A stretch of DNA of 64,000 nucleotides from Pseudofrankia inefficax (GTDB lineage: Bacteria; Actinomycetota; Actinomycetes; Frankiales; Frankiaceae): positions 3,534,001 through 3,598,000 of the forward strand of contig NC_014666.1 in the NCBI RefSeq assembly GCF_000166135.1, in the 5' to 3' direction. Positions 39,382 through 48,307 of this stretch are shown here, piece by piece (the stretch's first letter is position 1; the number at the start of each line of letters is the position of its first letter). The position numbers were made by a program, and so were the translations under genes. Under the pieces are notes generated by a model. The model did no database searches and had not been told where the DNA came from. It saw nothing but the letters and a program-made list of their open reading frames with translations.

Positions 39382-40294
39382 CTGGTGAGTAGAACGGTGG
39401 GCTGACTGGGCATACCGTCTCCTGCGAGTGATGCGGACAGGCGGGCGGAGGACCGCGGCCACGGCGCCACTGTGGGCACGCCGACCGTCGGTCCGACCTG
39501 GTTGAGCCGAGTAGCCCCCGGGTGATCCGTGCGGAGACGGCGCATTTGCCCGGTGAGCCACCGGTGCACCGCTGCGTGGAAACGAACCCGTCTCGTCTCG
39601 TTAACGGAGGAACGTAGACGTCTCTCGACCGGATGACAAGGGTTCCGGAACGCGGACGTCCGAATACCTCCGGGCGGCATGTCGTGTGCGCCTGGTTGGG
39701 TGGCCGCTACCGAAAGTCACCGACGACCGGTGCCCGGGTCGGCCGGTCGGGAGCCGCTCGCCGTGTGTCCCGGGTCACTTCGATGGGTCGACACCCGGCC
39801 GGAAAACCCATGCCATACAGGCCTTTTGGCGGTCGCCCTTACGGGTCCGTCAGAGTCTCGGCGGGCCTTGGCGCGGCTTCGCGGGTCCGGGTGGGGGGTC
39901 CGCGCGGGTCGCCGGCGCGGCGGGCGGGCGGCCGATTCGGAGCCGCATCGACCCAGGTGAGCAGTCCTTTCTGGCCCACTCTGTCGCCGAAATGTGCGTA
40001 GTACCACAACCGGTCGCAGGGTCTTGAAAGCACCGTGGTGGCACGTTAAGCGCAGCGCCACCGGATGGTCCCCGGGGGACAGTGCGCGACGTCCGCCCGG
40101 CGGCCTGCGGCCTCTGGGCACGTCTGGCGCGGCCCGCCCGCCGTGGGGCCGCCTGAGGCGACCTCGGCGGGCGCGGGCGCCTCCCTCTTGCCGCTCGGCT
40201 GCCGGGCGCACCGTTCCGTACCAGGCACGAACGGCGTCCGTAGTGTGCTCGGTCGGCCGGTCTAGGGCGAAATCATGGTAAAAGCGTCTTTAGT
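39382..40294. other. Long gene-free region upstream of OpgC-like gene 1
   Basis: About 900 bases with only small, atypical open frames, none with a credible domain or ribosome binding site. The region from 40264 to 40310 is homologous to that before the second OpgC-like gene. Confidence 0.4.
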
Positions 40295-40309
40295 CATTCC
40301 TCAGGAATG
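40295..40309. promoter_or_regulatory. 15-bp perfect palindrome, possible operator
   Basis: CATTCCT-C-AGGAATG, about 84 bases before the first OpgC-like start. The corresponding part of the second copy reads CAAGGAATTCCG (about 41990), still palindromic but changed. Confidence 0.45.
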
Positions 40310-40392
40310 TGCGGAACCCGGGCTGGCGCGGCATGGACGGCGCGTAGCAGTGGCGCGCGAACGCGAGGAGTCCGAGTCGGCGTGGAGGGCGA

Positions 40393-41733
40393 ATGACGGC
40401 GGTCGACCTGCCGGCCGCGAGGGTCCGGCGCGCGGCGGCGCCCGTGCGGTACCACTACCTGGACGCGCTGCGGGCCGCGCTGATGTTCATGGGCGTCTTC
40501 GTCCACGCGGCGCTCGGCGACGACCGGGTCTTCCGGCTGATCGCGCACCTGTCCGGGCTGTTCCGGATGAACGGCTTCTTCCTGGTCTCCGGGTTCTTCT
40601 CCAGCATGCTGGTGCTGCGCTACGGCGCTGGCCTGATGGTGCGGCGGCGGCTGCTGTCGATCGGGGTGCCGCTCGTCGCCGTGCTGGTGCTGCTCAACCC
40701 GATCGCCCGCTGGCTGATGTACAACCAGTACAACCCGCACGTCGGCCTGGTCGACTACCTGCTCGGGCACCGGGTGGCCCACCCGGACGGCCCGATGACC
40801 TGGCATCTGCAGCTGTGGTTCCTCGTCTCGCTGCTGGTCTACACGCTGTGCTCGCCCGTGGTGTTCTCCGCGCTGACCCGGCTGTTCGGGACCCGCGGGT
40901 TCGGTCGGGTGGCCGGGAGCCGGCCGAGGACGATGACGGCGCTGATCGCCTTCGTCCTGCTGGCGACCCTGGTACTGCAGGGCGGCTACCTGCTGGCGCT
41001 GCGCCCGGTGACCGAGTCGACGCCCGCCGACTACGTGGTGGACGCGACGCTGCGGTACCTGCCCTTCTTCATCGTCGGCATGGCCCTGTTCCTGGACGGC
41101 CAGCGGCTGCTGCCGGCGTTCAGCCGGCCGGCGCCGGTGCTGCTGGTGGCCGCCGGCTGCCTACTGGTCGTCGCGGAACGCGGGCTGGTCGCGCCACTGG
41201 GGACCGAGCTGGGGGACGACCTGGTCCGGTCGGTGTTCGCGCTCGCCGTCGTGGCGAACCTCCTCGCGGTCTTCCAGCGGATCGTGACCCAGGAGCGGCC
41301 GATCCTGCGCTATGGCGCGGACGCCGCCTACAGCGTCTACCTGTTCCACTATGTGACGATCTACGCGCTCGCGGCGCTGCTCGGGATCGGCGTCGACGCG
41401 CACTGGCCGAAGCTGCTGCTGATCACCATGTTGACCTTCGTGATCACGCTGTCGGTGCACCACTTCCTGATCCGGCGGTTTCACGTGCTGGCCGTGATCT
41501 TCAACGGGAAGTTCAACATCGGCAAGCCCGGCCCGGCCCGGGCGGCCGACGGACGGCCGGCGTTCGCCGCCGGCCCGGCTCCAGCGGGACCCGGTCCAGG
41601 CCCGCGGCCGGCGGACCGCGACCACCGGACCGAGGCGCGGCCCGAGGCGCGTGAAGTCCCACACGCCGGCAGCCCGCGCGGTGGCCGGCACCGGGCCCCC
41701 AAGGGGCCGGACCGTCGCCTGGCCGGTCGCTGA
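40393..41733 (+). CDS. OpgC/MdoC-like membrane acyltransferase (acyltransferase 3 family), copy 1
   Basis: 446 residues from ATG with GGAGGG close upstream. About ten membrane helices. Motifs match OpgC (glucan succinyltransferase): RYHYLDALRAALMFMGVFVHAA with the key His, LFRMNGFFLVSGFFSSMLVLRY, HLQLWFLVSLLVY, LPFFIVGMALFLD and AYSVYLFHYVTIY. These enzymes transfer acyl groups across the membrane to sugar polymers. The C-terminal ~70 residues are Pro/Arg-rich. A near-identical paralogue follows at 42180; the duplication includes the upstream region. The polymer modified here is unknown. Confidence 0.85.
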   Translation: MTAVDLPAARVRRAAAPVRYHYLDALRAALMFMGVFVHAALGDDRVFRLIAHLSGLFRMNGFFLVSGFFSSMLVLRYGAGLMVRRRLLSIGVPLVAVLVLLNPIARWLMYNQYNPHVGLVDYLLGHRVAHPDGPMTWHLQLWFLVSLLVYTLCSPVVFSALTRLFGTRGFGRVAGSRPRTMTALIAFVLLATLVLQGGYLLALRPVTESTPADYVVDATLRYLPFFIVGMALFLDGQRLLPAFSRPAPVLLVAAGCLLVVAERGLVAPLGTELGDDLVRSVFALAVVANLLAVFQRIVTQERPILRYGADAAYSVYLFHYVTIYALAALLGIGVDAHWPKLLLITMLTFVITLSVHHFLIRRFHVLAVIFNGKFNIGKPGPARAADGRPAFAAGPAPAGPGPGPRPADRDHRTEARPEAREVPHAGSPRGGRHRAPKGPDRRLAGR

Positions 41734-42053
41734 ACCAGGTCGTTCCCGGGCTCGGCCGGTCGGCCGGATGATCGGCGTCCGCGTGGGCAGGCCGGCGCCG
41801 AGGCCGAGTGATCTCCGACACCGTCGGCTTGTCGGCGGCCGTCCGGCGCGGCGAGGCGCGTCAGTGCCGGGCGCGCGGCCTCGCCGGCCCTCATTCGGTA
41901 GCTGTACGTATCTGCACGGATGCTCGCCGTATTACTTGGTGTCGGCCGGGGGAGGGCGCAATCACGGTGGGAGCGCAAGAGGGCTATTTTCAAGGAATTC
42001 CGAGCAACGTCGACGTGTGGGCGGTGCGGAAGCTCGGGCAGCGTCGAAGTGTG
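41734..42053. other. Duplicated upstream region of OpgC-like gene 2
   Basis: From about 41955 the sequence aligns with 40264 onward (GGGCG-AATCA-GGT-AGCG in both), showing that the tandem duplication reached into the promoter. The first 220 bases hold nothing recognised. Confidence 0.45.
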
Positions 42054-42104
42054 GGCGGCCTGAACGTTCGGGCGGCCTGAACGTTCGGGCGGCCTGAACG
42101 TTCG
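42054..42104. repeat. Three exact 17-bp direct repeats with palindromic core
   Basis: GGCGGCCTGAACGTTCG occurs three times without spacers, each with the palindrome GAACGTTC; a fourth partial copy follows. This block occurs only before the second OpgC-like gene. An operator array or promoter-length polymorphism is possible. Confidence 0.85.
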
Positions 42105-42179
42105 GGCGGCGCAGAACGCGGCGCCGGCGGTGGAGCCGTCGCGTGCTCGCGAAGAGACCGGAGCTGGCGTGGAGGGCAA

Positions 42180-43496
42180 GTGACGGTGGGGCACGCGCCG
42201 GCCGTGAGCGCGCTGGGGGCGTCCGCCCCGGCCCGGTACCACTACCTGGACGCGCTGCGGGCCGCGCTGATGTTCATGGGTGTCTTCGTCCACGCGGCGG
42301 CGATCGGCGAGGTCCGGGCCTTCCGGCTCATCGCCAGCGCGTCGAACCTGTTCCGGATGGACGGGTTCTTCGTGATCTCGGGATTCTTCGCCAGCATGCT
42401 GGTCCTGCGCTACCGGCCGGGCCTGATGGTGCGGCGGCGGCTGCTGTCGATAGGGGTGCCGTTCGTCGCGGCGCTGGTGCTGCTCAACCCGATCGCGCTG
42501 TGGCTGATGTACAACCAGCACAACCCGCACGTCGGCCTGGTCGACTACCTGCTCGGTCACCTGGCCGAGCACCCGGCCGGGCCGCCGCGGTACTGGCATC
42601 TGCACCTGTGGTTCCTGGTCGCGCTGCTCGTCTACACGCTGTGCTCGCCCGCGGTGTTCGCCGCCCTGAGCGCGCTGTTCAGGACCCGGCAGTTCGACTG
42701 GGTGGCGCGCAGCCGGCCCTGGACGATGGCGGCGCTGGTCACCTTCGTCCTGCTGGCGACCCTGGTGCTCCAGGGCGCCTACCTGCTGGCGCTGCGCCCG
42801 GTGATCGAGACGACGCCAGCCAACTTCGTGGTCCGCTCGACCCTGCAGTGCCTGCCGTTCTTCGTCGTCGGGATGGCGCTCTTCCTCGACCGCCAGCGGC
42901 TCCTGCCGGCCTTCAGCCGGCCGGCGCCGGTGCTGCTGGTCGTCTGCGGCGGCCTGCTGTGCGCGGTGAAGCTCGACCTGGCGGCGCCGCTGGGGTCCGA
43001 GCTGGGGGACGAGCTGGTCCGGGCGGCGCTCGCGCTGGCCATCGTGGTGAACCTGTTCGCCTTCTTCCACCGGTTCGTGAACCGGGAGCGGCCGAGCCTG
43101 CGGTACGGCGCGGACGCGGCCTACAGCGTCTACCTCCTGCACTACGTACTGATCTACGTGCTCGCCGCGCTGCTGGGGATCGGCGCGAACGCGACCCTGC
43201 CTGGCCTGCTTCTGATCACGGCGCTGACCTTCGTGATCACGCTGTCGGTGCACCACTTCCTGATCCGGCGGTTCCGCGTCCTCGCCGTGGTCTTCAACGG
43301 GAAGATCGCTCTCGGTAAGCCCAGCCCGGCCCGCTTCGAGGCCCGTCGACCCGCCCTGGCGGCCGACGCGACGGCGCCGTTGCGGCTGCCGGGGCAGCGT
43401 TCGGCGTCCCGCGATCAGCCGCCGGCGGCGGCACCCGGCCGGGGAGGCGACCCCTACCGTCGGCGTGGCGGCCGCCACCGCGCGCCGAAGGCGTAA
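42180..43496 (+). CDS. OpgC/MdoC-like membrane acyltransferase, copy 2
   Basis: 438 residues from GTG. It is a close paralogue of the gene at 40393 along the whole membrane part (RYHYLDALRAALMFMGVFVHAA, LFRMDGFFVISGFFASMLVLRY, LMVRRRLLSIGVP, HLHLWFLVALLVY, LPFFVVGMALFLD, AYSVYLLHYVLIY). Differences cluster in the loops and C-terminal tail. The ribosome binding site arrangement (TGGAGGGC) is also duplicated. The two may modify different positions or be expressed under different conditions; the second has its own 17-bp repeat array. Confidence 0.85.
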   Translation: MTVGHAPAVSALGASAPARYHYLDALRAALMFMGVFVHAAAIGEVRAFRLIASASNLFRMDGFFVISGFFASMLVLRYRPGLMVRRRLLSIGVPFVAALVLLNPIALWLMYNQHNPHVGLVDYLLGHLAEHPAGPPRYWHLHLWFLVALLVYTLCSPAVFAALSALFRTRQFDWVARSRPWTMAALVTFVLLATLVLQGAYLLALRPVIETTPANFVVRSTLQCLPFFVVGMALFLDRQRLLPAFSRPAPVLLVVCGGLLCAVKLDLAAPLGSELGDELVRAALALAIVVNLFAFFHRFVNRERPSLRYGADAAYSVYLLHYVLIYVLAALLGIGANATLPGLLLITALTFVITLSVHHFLIRRFRVLAVVFNGKIALGKPSPARFEARRPALAADATAPLRLPGQRSASRDQPPAAAPGRGGDPYRRRGGRHRAPKA

Positions 43497-43634
43497 CGGG
43501 GCCGTGGCTAGCCGGTCCGGGCGGCACCTCGGTGCCGGAAAGTTGGGCCCTCCGGCGCGGCGCGTGAGGCTTTCGGGCAGCTACCGGGGTTGACGACACC
43601 GTTCGGGTACCTTCTGGTTGCCCTCCGTCGCGAT

Positions 43635-43654
43635 GACGGGACTATGCGCCCGGC
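43635..43654. promoter_or_regulatory. Weak DevR-like box upstream of histidine kinase
   Basis: 13 of 20 positions match the DosR consensus, with the half-site CGGGACTAT and a CCCG on the other side. TATTGT (43664-43669) follows as a possible -10. Autoregulation would fit but the match is weak. Confidence 0.3.
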
Positions 43655-43777
43655 GCGACGTCGTATTGTGCTGGGCAGAGCGGCCTGGTTCCGGCTGTCC
43701 AGGTCCGGCCGGGCCCGCGCCGTCCGGCTGCTGTCGTCCGGACACGCCGGCCACGATGGGGTGGAGGTGGTGGAACG

Positions 43778-45781
43778 GTGACCAGCGAGGCCGGGCAACC
43801 CGCGCCACCTGTCGCCGCCGTGGTCGCGGCCCAGGCCGCCACCGGCGCGCGGCCCACGGTCGGGCCGCAGCCCGCCGCGGGCCCTGCCGCCGCCGGCGTC
43901 CAGGCACCCCCTCGCGCGCCGGCAGCCGACCCCGCCACCGCGGCCGTCTGGCTGCCGGCCCGGCAGCGGCCGGCCGGGGCCCGCACGCCCGCCGGACCGG
44001 GGCTCGAGGAGCGGATCGAGCGGATGCTCCACCAGCTCGGCGACCGCGTCGGTGACGCCCTCGCCGCGCACGACCGGATGCGTGGCCTGGCGGACGCGCT
44101 GGCCACCGTCGCCCAGGAGCCGGACCTGGCGGCGACGCTGCGGCGCGCGGCCGAGGTGGCCTGCCGGCTCGCCGATGCCCAGTACGGGGCGATCGGCGTG
44201 CTCGCGCCCGACGGCCGGGTCCACGATCTGGTGCAGGTCGGGCTGGACCCTGCCGCGCTGGCCCGGGCCGGGAGGCTGCCGGGCGGCCGCGCGTCGTTCG
44301 GCGCCGCCCTGCGCGAGTCGTGGGCCCGCTGCCTCGACGCCGCGGCCGATGAGCCGGGAGCCGCGGGCCTCGCGCCGGGACAGCCGGCGTTCGGCGCGTT
44401 CCTGGGCGCGCCGATCACGATCCGCGGGGCGGCGTTCGGCGACCTCTACCTCGGCGGCAAGCGTGGCGGCGGCCCGTTCACCAGCCAGGACGAGGACCTG
44501 GTGACGGCGTTCGCGGCGGCGGTCGGCCTCGCGATCGAGAACTCCCGGCTGCGGGACGAGGCACGCCGCCAACAGGCCTGGCAGGCGGCCAGCGGCGAGA
44601 TCACCGCGGCGCTCGTGGCGGTGCCCGAGCCGTGGGCGGCGCTGGACCTGGTCGCGAGCCGGGCCCGGCAGGCCACCTCGGCGTGCCTCGCGGCGATCGT
44701 CATCCCCGACCCGGCGGCCGGGATCATCGTCACGAACGCCGACGGCGCCGGGGCCGACCGGCTGTGTGGCCGCAACCTGCCGGTCGAGCGCAGCCCGCTC
44801 GTCGAGGCGATGCGGATCGGGCGGGCGCGGGTCGTCGCCGGGGCGGAGCTGTGCGACCTGCTCGGACCGGCGGCCGCGCAGCTGGCGCTCGCCTGCGTGA
44901 TGGTGGTGCCGATGGTCGCCGCCGGCCGGGCGGTGGGTGGGCTGCTGCTCGGGGCGCCCGAGACCCAGCCCGACGGCGCCTCCGGGCCGGTGGCCGACCC
45001 GCTGGGCCGGGCGGTCGGCGTCACCCAGTTCGGCGAGCTGGATCTGCGGATGGCGACGGCCTTCGCCGGTCAGGCCGCCCTCACGCTCGAGCTCAACCGG
45101 CTGCAGCGCGACCGGGAGCGCCTCGCGGTGTTCGAGGACCGGGACCGGATCGCGCGCGACCTGCACGACGTGGTGATCCAGCGGCTGTTCGCCACCGGTC
45201 TCCAGTTGCAGGGGATGACCCGGTCGATGCCGGCGCCGGTGGCGGCCCGGGTCGAGGACGTGGTCGGCGAGCTGGACCAGACGATCACCGAGCTGCGGCA
45301 CACGATCTTCTCGCTGAGCTCCCCGACGGCGGACGGCGCGGCGCTGCGGGCCGAGATCGAGCGGATCGCCGGGCAGGCCGAGCACTCCGTCGGCCTGCGC
45401 CCCGCGGTGCGGATCGAGGGGCACGTCGAGCGGGTGCCGGTGGTGGTCCACCCGCACCTGTTGGCGGCACTGCGGGAGGCGTTGTCGAACATCGCCCGGC
45501 ACTCGCGGGCGACCCGGGTGCAGGTGCTGGTCCGCGCGACCGACGACGACGTGCTGGTCGAGGTGCACGACGACGGGGTCGGCCCGGGCGGGGCCGGGGT
45601 CACCAGCGGCCTGGCGAACCTGCGCAGCCGGGCGCAGGACCTCGGTGGGCACATGGAGTTCGGCCCGGGGCCAGGCGGCGTGGGCACCCGGGTGCGCTGG
45701 CAGGTGCCCACGGCCGTGCGGCCCGCGCCGGCCGACTGGGCGTCCAGCTCGACGCCGCCTCCCGGGCTGCCCCGCCCGTGA
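43778..45781 (+). CDS. GAF-GAF sensor histidine kinase (DevS/DosS-like)
   Basis: 667 residues from GTG with GGAGGTGG upstream. An Ala/Pro-rich N-terminus (~80 residues) precedes GAF domain A (about 105-260) and GAF domain B (about 270-430), then a HisKA_3 domain with the phospho-acceptor His in DRIARDLHDVVIQRLFA (about 463) and a HATPase domain with REALSNIARHS and VHDDGVGPG. The layout is that of mycobacterial DosS. In DosS the heme is held by a His in the segment before TFLGVP; the corresponding segment here is APGQPAFGAFLGAP with Gln in that place, so heme sensing is doubtful. It converges on the DevR-like gene, its probable partner. Confidence 0.88.
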   Translation: MTSEAGQPAPPVAAVVAAQAATGARPTVGPQPAAGPAAAGVQAPPRAPAADPATAAVWLPARQRPAGARTPAGPGLEERIERMLHQLGDRVGDALAAHDRMRGLADALATVAQEPDLAATLRRAAEVACRLADAQYGAIGVLAPDGRVHDLVQVGLDPAALARAGRLPGGRASFGAALRESWARCLDAAADEPGAAGLAPGQPAFGAFLGAPITIRGAAFGDLYLGGKRGGGPFTSQDEDLVTAFAAAVGLAIENSRLRDEARRQQAWQAASGEITAALVAVPEPWAALDLVASRARQATSACLAAIVIPDPAAGIIVTNADGAGADRLCGRNLPVERSPLVEAMRIGRARVVAGAELCDLLGPAAAQLALACVMVVPMVAAGRAVGGLLLGAPETQPDGASGPVADPLGRAVGVTQFGELDLRMATAFAGQAALTLELNRLQRDRERLAVFEDRDRIARDLHDVVIQRLFATGLQLQGMTRSMPAPVAARVEDVVGELDQTITELRHTIFSLSSPTADGAALRAEIERIAGQAEHSVGLRPAVRIEGHVERVPVVVHPHLLAALREALSNIARHSRATRVQVLVRATDDDVLVEVHDDGVGPGGAGVTSGLANLRSRAQDLGGHMEFGPGPGGVGTRVRWQVPTAVRPAPADWASSSTPPPGLPRP

Positions 45782-45831
45782 GCCGCGCCTGACCGGCCTG
45801 TGAGCCGGCGGGTCCTTGCCGAACGGAACGG

Positions 45832-46641
45832 TCAGGTGCCGAGCTTGGTGGCGAACACCGCCGCCTGGGTGCGGCTCTCCAGACCCAGCTTGGACAGCAT
45901 GCTGGACACGTAGTTCTTGACGGTCTTCTCCGCCAGGTACATCCGGTTGGCGATCTGCCGGTTGGTGAGGCCCTCGGCGATGAGCGCGAGGATACGCCGC
46001 TCCTGGTCGGTGAGGCCGGCGAGCCGCTCGTCCTCGGCCGGGCCCTGCCGCAGCCGGTACAGCACCCGCGGGGTGACCTCGGGGTCGAGCAGCGACTGCC
46101 CGGCGGCGACCCGGCGGACCGCGTCGACGAGGGCGGCGCCGCGGATCTGCTTGAGCACGTAGCCAGCGGCACCGGCCATGATCGCGGTGAACAGCGCGTC
46201 CTCGTCGTCGAACGACGTGAGGATCAGGCAGGCGATGCCGGAGTCGTTCGAGCGGACCTGCCGGCAGACCTCGATGCCGCTGCCGTCCTGCAGCCGGGCG
46301 TCCAGCACGGCCACGTCCGGCCGCAGAGCCATGATCTGCTCGAGTGCCTCATCGGCTCGGCCGGCCTCGCCGACGATCTCGATGTCGGGTTCCTCGGAAA
46401 GCAGGTCGCGCAGCCCGCGGCGAACGACCTCGTGGTCGTCGAGCAGGAAAATTCGGATCGTCCGGCCGGGCGGGGGAGCGGGCTGACCGGTCGCCACCGA
46501 CGGCGACCCGCCGAGACCAGGCGACATGCTCGCGGCCGTTCGGGCGTTGCCCGCCGCGGGAATGTCCGCAGATACCTCTGACACCGTTGACCCCGCCAGA
46601 CCCGCAGTCGTTGAAGACTCTCCGTATGTCACCTGATGCAA
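45832..46641 (-). CDS. devR: NarL/DevR-type response regulator
   Basis: 269 residues from TTG 46641 (GTG 46632 also possible); the first ~60 are a low-order extension. The receiver domain has IRIFLLDDHEVVRRGL, the phospho-acceptor Asp in VAVLDARL (about 114) and LILTSF. The LuxR-type HTH LTDQERRILALIAEGLTNRQIANRMYLAEKTVKNYVSSMLSKLGLESRTQAAVFAT is strikingly close in order and content to DosR (DevR), including the Lys/Lys/Asn of the DNA-contacting EKTVKNYVS helix. The receiver DHEVVRRGL block also matches. It should read DosR-type boxes such as those at 15221-15265. Encoded convergently with the GAF kinase at 43778. Confidence 0.88.
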   Translation of the reverse strand: MHQVTYGESSTTAGLAGSTVSEVSADIPAAGNARTAASMSPGLGGSPSVATGQPAPPPGRTIRIFLLDDHEVVRRGLRDLLSEEPDIEIVGEAGRADEALEQIMALRPDVAVLDARLQDGSGIEVCRQVRSNDSGIACLILTSFDDEDALFTAIMAGAAGYVLKQIRGAALVDAVRRVAAGQSLLDPEVTPRVLYRLRQGPAEDERLAGLTDQERRILALIAEGLTNRQIANRMYLAEKTVKNYVSSMLSKLGLESRTQAAVFATKLGT

Positions 46642-46645
46642 CGAG

Positions 46646-46651
46646 AGTATA
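46646..46651 (-). promoter_or_regulatory. Putative -10 (TATACT) for devR-like gene
   Basis: TATACT on the minus strand is a near-perfect -10 hexamer just before TTG 46641. The transcript would begin near 46639, so translation from GTG 46632 as an almost leaderless message is plausible. Confidence 0.45.
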
Positions 46652-46962
46652 ACGCGGCCGTTGAGCGCCCCAGAGTTGTCCGATGATCGAAGTGATTCGG
46701 CAGTAGAGCACTAGGGCCGGAAGGAACGGTAATTCGTCCCGAGTGATTGTATGAACTCGCTGGGCGACATCTGCCCTGTTCAGGCGGCTGCCAGCCGCCG
46801 GTTCGACACGGCTTGTACGCGCCAGGCCGACCGTCGTGACTGTCCGCCGTGGTTCGGCGCGTTTCCGGTGTTGGTCCGGTGGGTTGCCGTCCGCACGATG
46901 GTGTTATGCCGCCGGTACGCAGCCCACTGAGGGACACGCGGGCCGGGCGGGTCTGGGCCGGC
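46652..46962. other. Intergenic region upstream of devR-like gene
   Basis: About 310 bases between the devR-like start and the stop of the MFS gene. No gene and no convincing DosR-type box was found here. Less GC-rich than the flanks near 46680-46780. Confidence 0.3.
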
Positions 46963-48231
46963 CTAGGCCCGCTCGCCGGACATCTCGGAGCGGCTCACCG
47001 CGACCGCCTCCGGGCCGGCGGGGCGGGCGGGACCGTCGGCCGCCGGGGCGCCGAGCAGGGCGCGGCGCCCGCCGAGCGCCGCGAGGCCGACCAGGACGCC
47101 GGCGCAGGCGGCCACCGCCCAGCCGGACCGGGCGCCGAACCTGTCGATCGTCGCCCCGGCCGCCGGCGCCCCGGCGGAGATGCCGGTGACCAGCGCGACC
47201 TGGAGCCAGGCGAAGCCCTCGGTGCGCGCGGCCGGCGGTACCAGCCGCTCCATGACGGTGTTCGCGCCGACCATCGAGGGCGCGACCGTCGCCCCGGTGA
47301 TCACCACCAGCGGCACGAGCAGCGCCACGTTCGGCGCGGCCAGCGGCAGCCACAGCGCGAAGGCCATGAACCCGCAGGCGATGAGGAACCGGCGCGCGAA
47401 CGCCGCCCCGGCGGGCCGCGCGCCCCAGAACAGGCCGCTGGTCGCCGAGCCGAGCGCGAACAGCGCGAGCAGCACGCCGGAGAAGGCGCCGAGGCCGTGT
47501 TGGCGGCCGAACGCGACCGTGGTCACGTCGGTCGCGCCGAACGACACCCCGATCGCCAGCAGCACCAGCAGCAGCGCGCGCAGCGCCGGGTCGCGGAACA
47601 CCCGCGGCCGCGGGGCACGGCCGGCGGTGGCCGGCCGCGGCCCCGGGTCGGTGCCAAGCTGGGCCGCGAGGGCCAGCGTCCCGGCCGTCAGCAGGATGCC
47701 GGCGGCGACCAGTCCGGCGGCCGGCGCGACCGCGGTCGCGAGCACGGTCGCCAGCACCGGCCCGGTGATGAAGATGACCTCGTCGACGGCCGCCTCCAGC
47801 GAGAACGCCGCCCCCAGCAGGTCGCCGTCCGTGAGGCAGACGCTCCACCGGGCCCGGCTGCAGCTGCCGGTCGGCGGGAACACCCCGCCCATGACCGCCG
47901 CGAAGACGTACCAGAGCGGCCTTGGCGCCCCGGTACCAACGGTCACCAGCAGGCCGACCAGCCCGACGAGATGGCCGAGAAGGCACAGCACCAGCACCCT
48001 GGCCTGGCCGAAGCGGTCCAGTGCCCGGCCGATCCGGGCGGCGCTGAGCGCCTCGCCGAGCGTCGCCGCCGCGACGACCGTGCCGCCGACGCCGTAGGAG
48101 CCGGTCTCGTGCTGGATGTAGAGGATGGTCCCGATGCCGAGCATCGAGATCGGGATCCGGCCGACGAACGCGGCGAGGACGAAGCGCGTGGCACCCTGGG
48201 TCGTGAGCGCCCGCCGGTATACAGAGGCCAT
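46963..48231 (-). CDS. MFS transporter
   Basis: 422 residues from ATG 48231 (GTG 48243 would add four). Twelve predicted membrane helices; loop 2-3 carries RIGRALDRFGQARVLVL in place of the usual GxLaDRxGrR, and the family of YfcJ/SetA-like multi-drug or sugar efflux proteins has this look. The N-terminus VGRIPISMLGIGTILYI and central cytoplasmic loop (about 190-215, Pro/Arg-rich) are typical of MFS. The substrate is unknown. The gene follows the rhomboid gene on the same strand. Confidence 0.88.
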   Translation of the reverse strand: MASVYRRALTTQGATRFVLAAFVGRIPISMLGIGTILYIQHETGSYGVGGTVVAAATLGEALSAARIGRALDRFGQARVLVLCLLGHLVGLVGLLVTVGTGAPRPLWYVFAAVMGGVFPPTGSCSRARWSVCLTDGDLLGAAFSLEAAVDEVIFITGPVLATVLATAVAPAAGLVAAGILLTAGTLALAAQLGTDPGPRPATAGRAPRPRVFRDPALRALLLVLLAIGVSFGATDVTTVAFGRQHGLGAFSGVLLALFALGSATSGLFWGARPAGAAFARRFLIACGFMAFALWLPLAAPNVALLVPLVVITGATVAPSMVGANTVMERLVPPAARTEGFAWLQVALVTGISAGAPAAGATIDRFGARSGWAVAACAGVLVGLAALGGRRALLGAPAADGPARPAGPEAVAVSRSEMSGERA

Positions 48232-48307
48232 GGCCGGTCTCACCCTGCCTGACCTGCTGTCCGGGATCCACCGGATTACCCGCGACCCGCCTCACAGCGC
48301 CGCTGGA

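Noticed and set aside
39633-40001. 122-codon frame in the gap after the whiB-like gene
   Set aside because: Arg/Gly-rich product without domain; overlapping frames on both strands are equally open.
42054-42104. CRISPR-like direct repeats
   Set aside because: The 17-bp units adjoin without spacers and no cas gene is present, although a Cas4-like nuclease fold is found at 60581.
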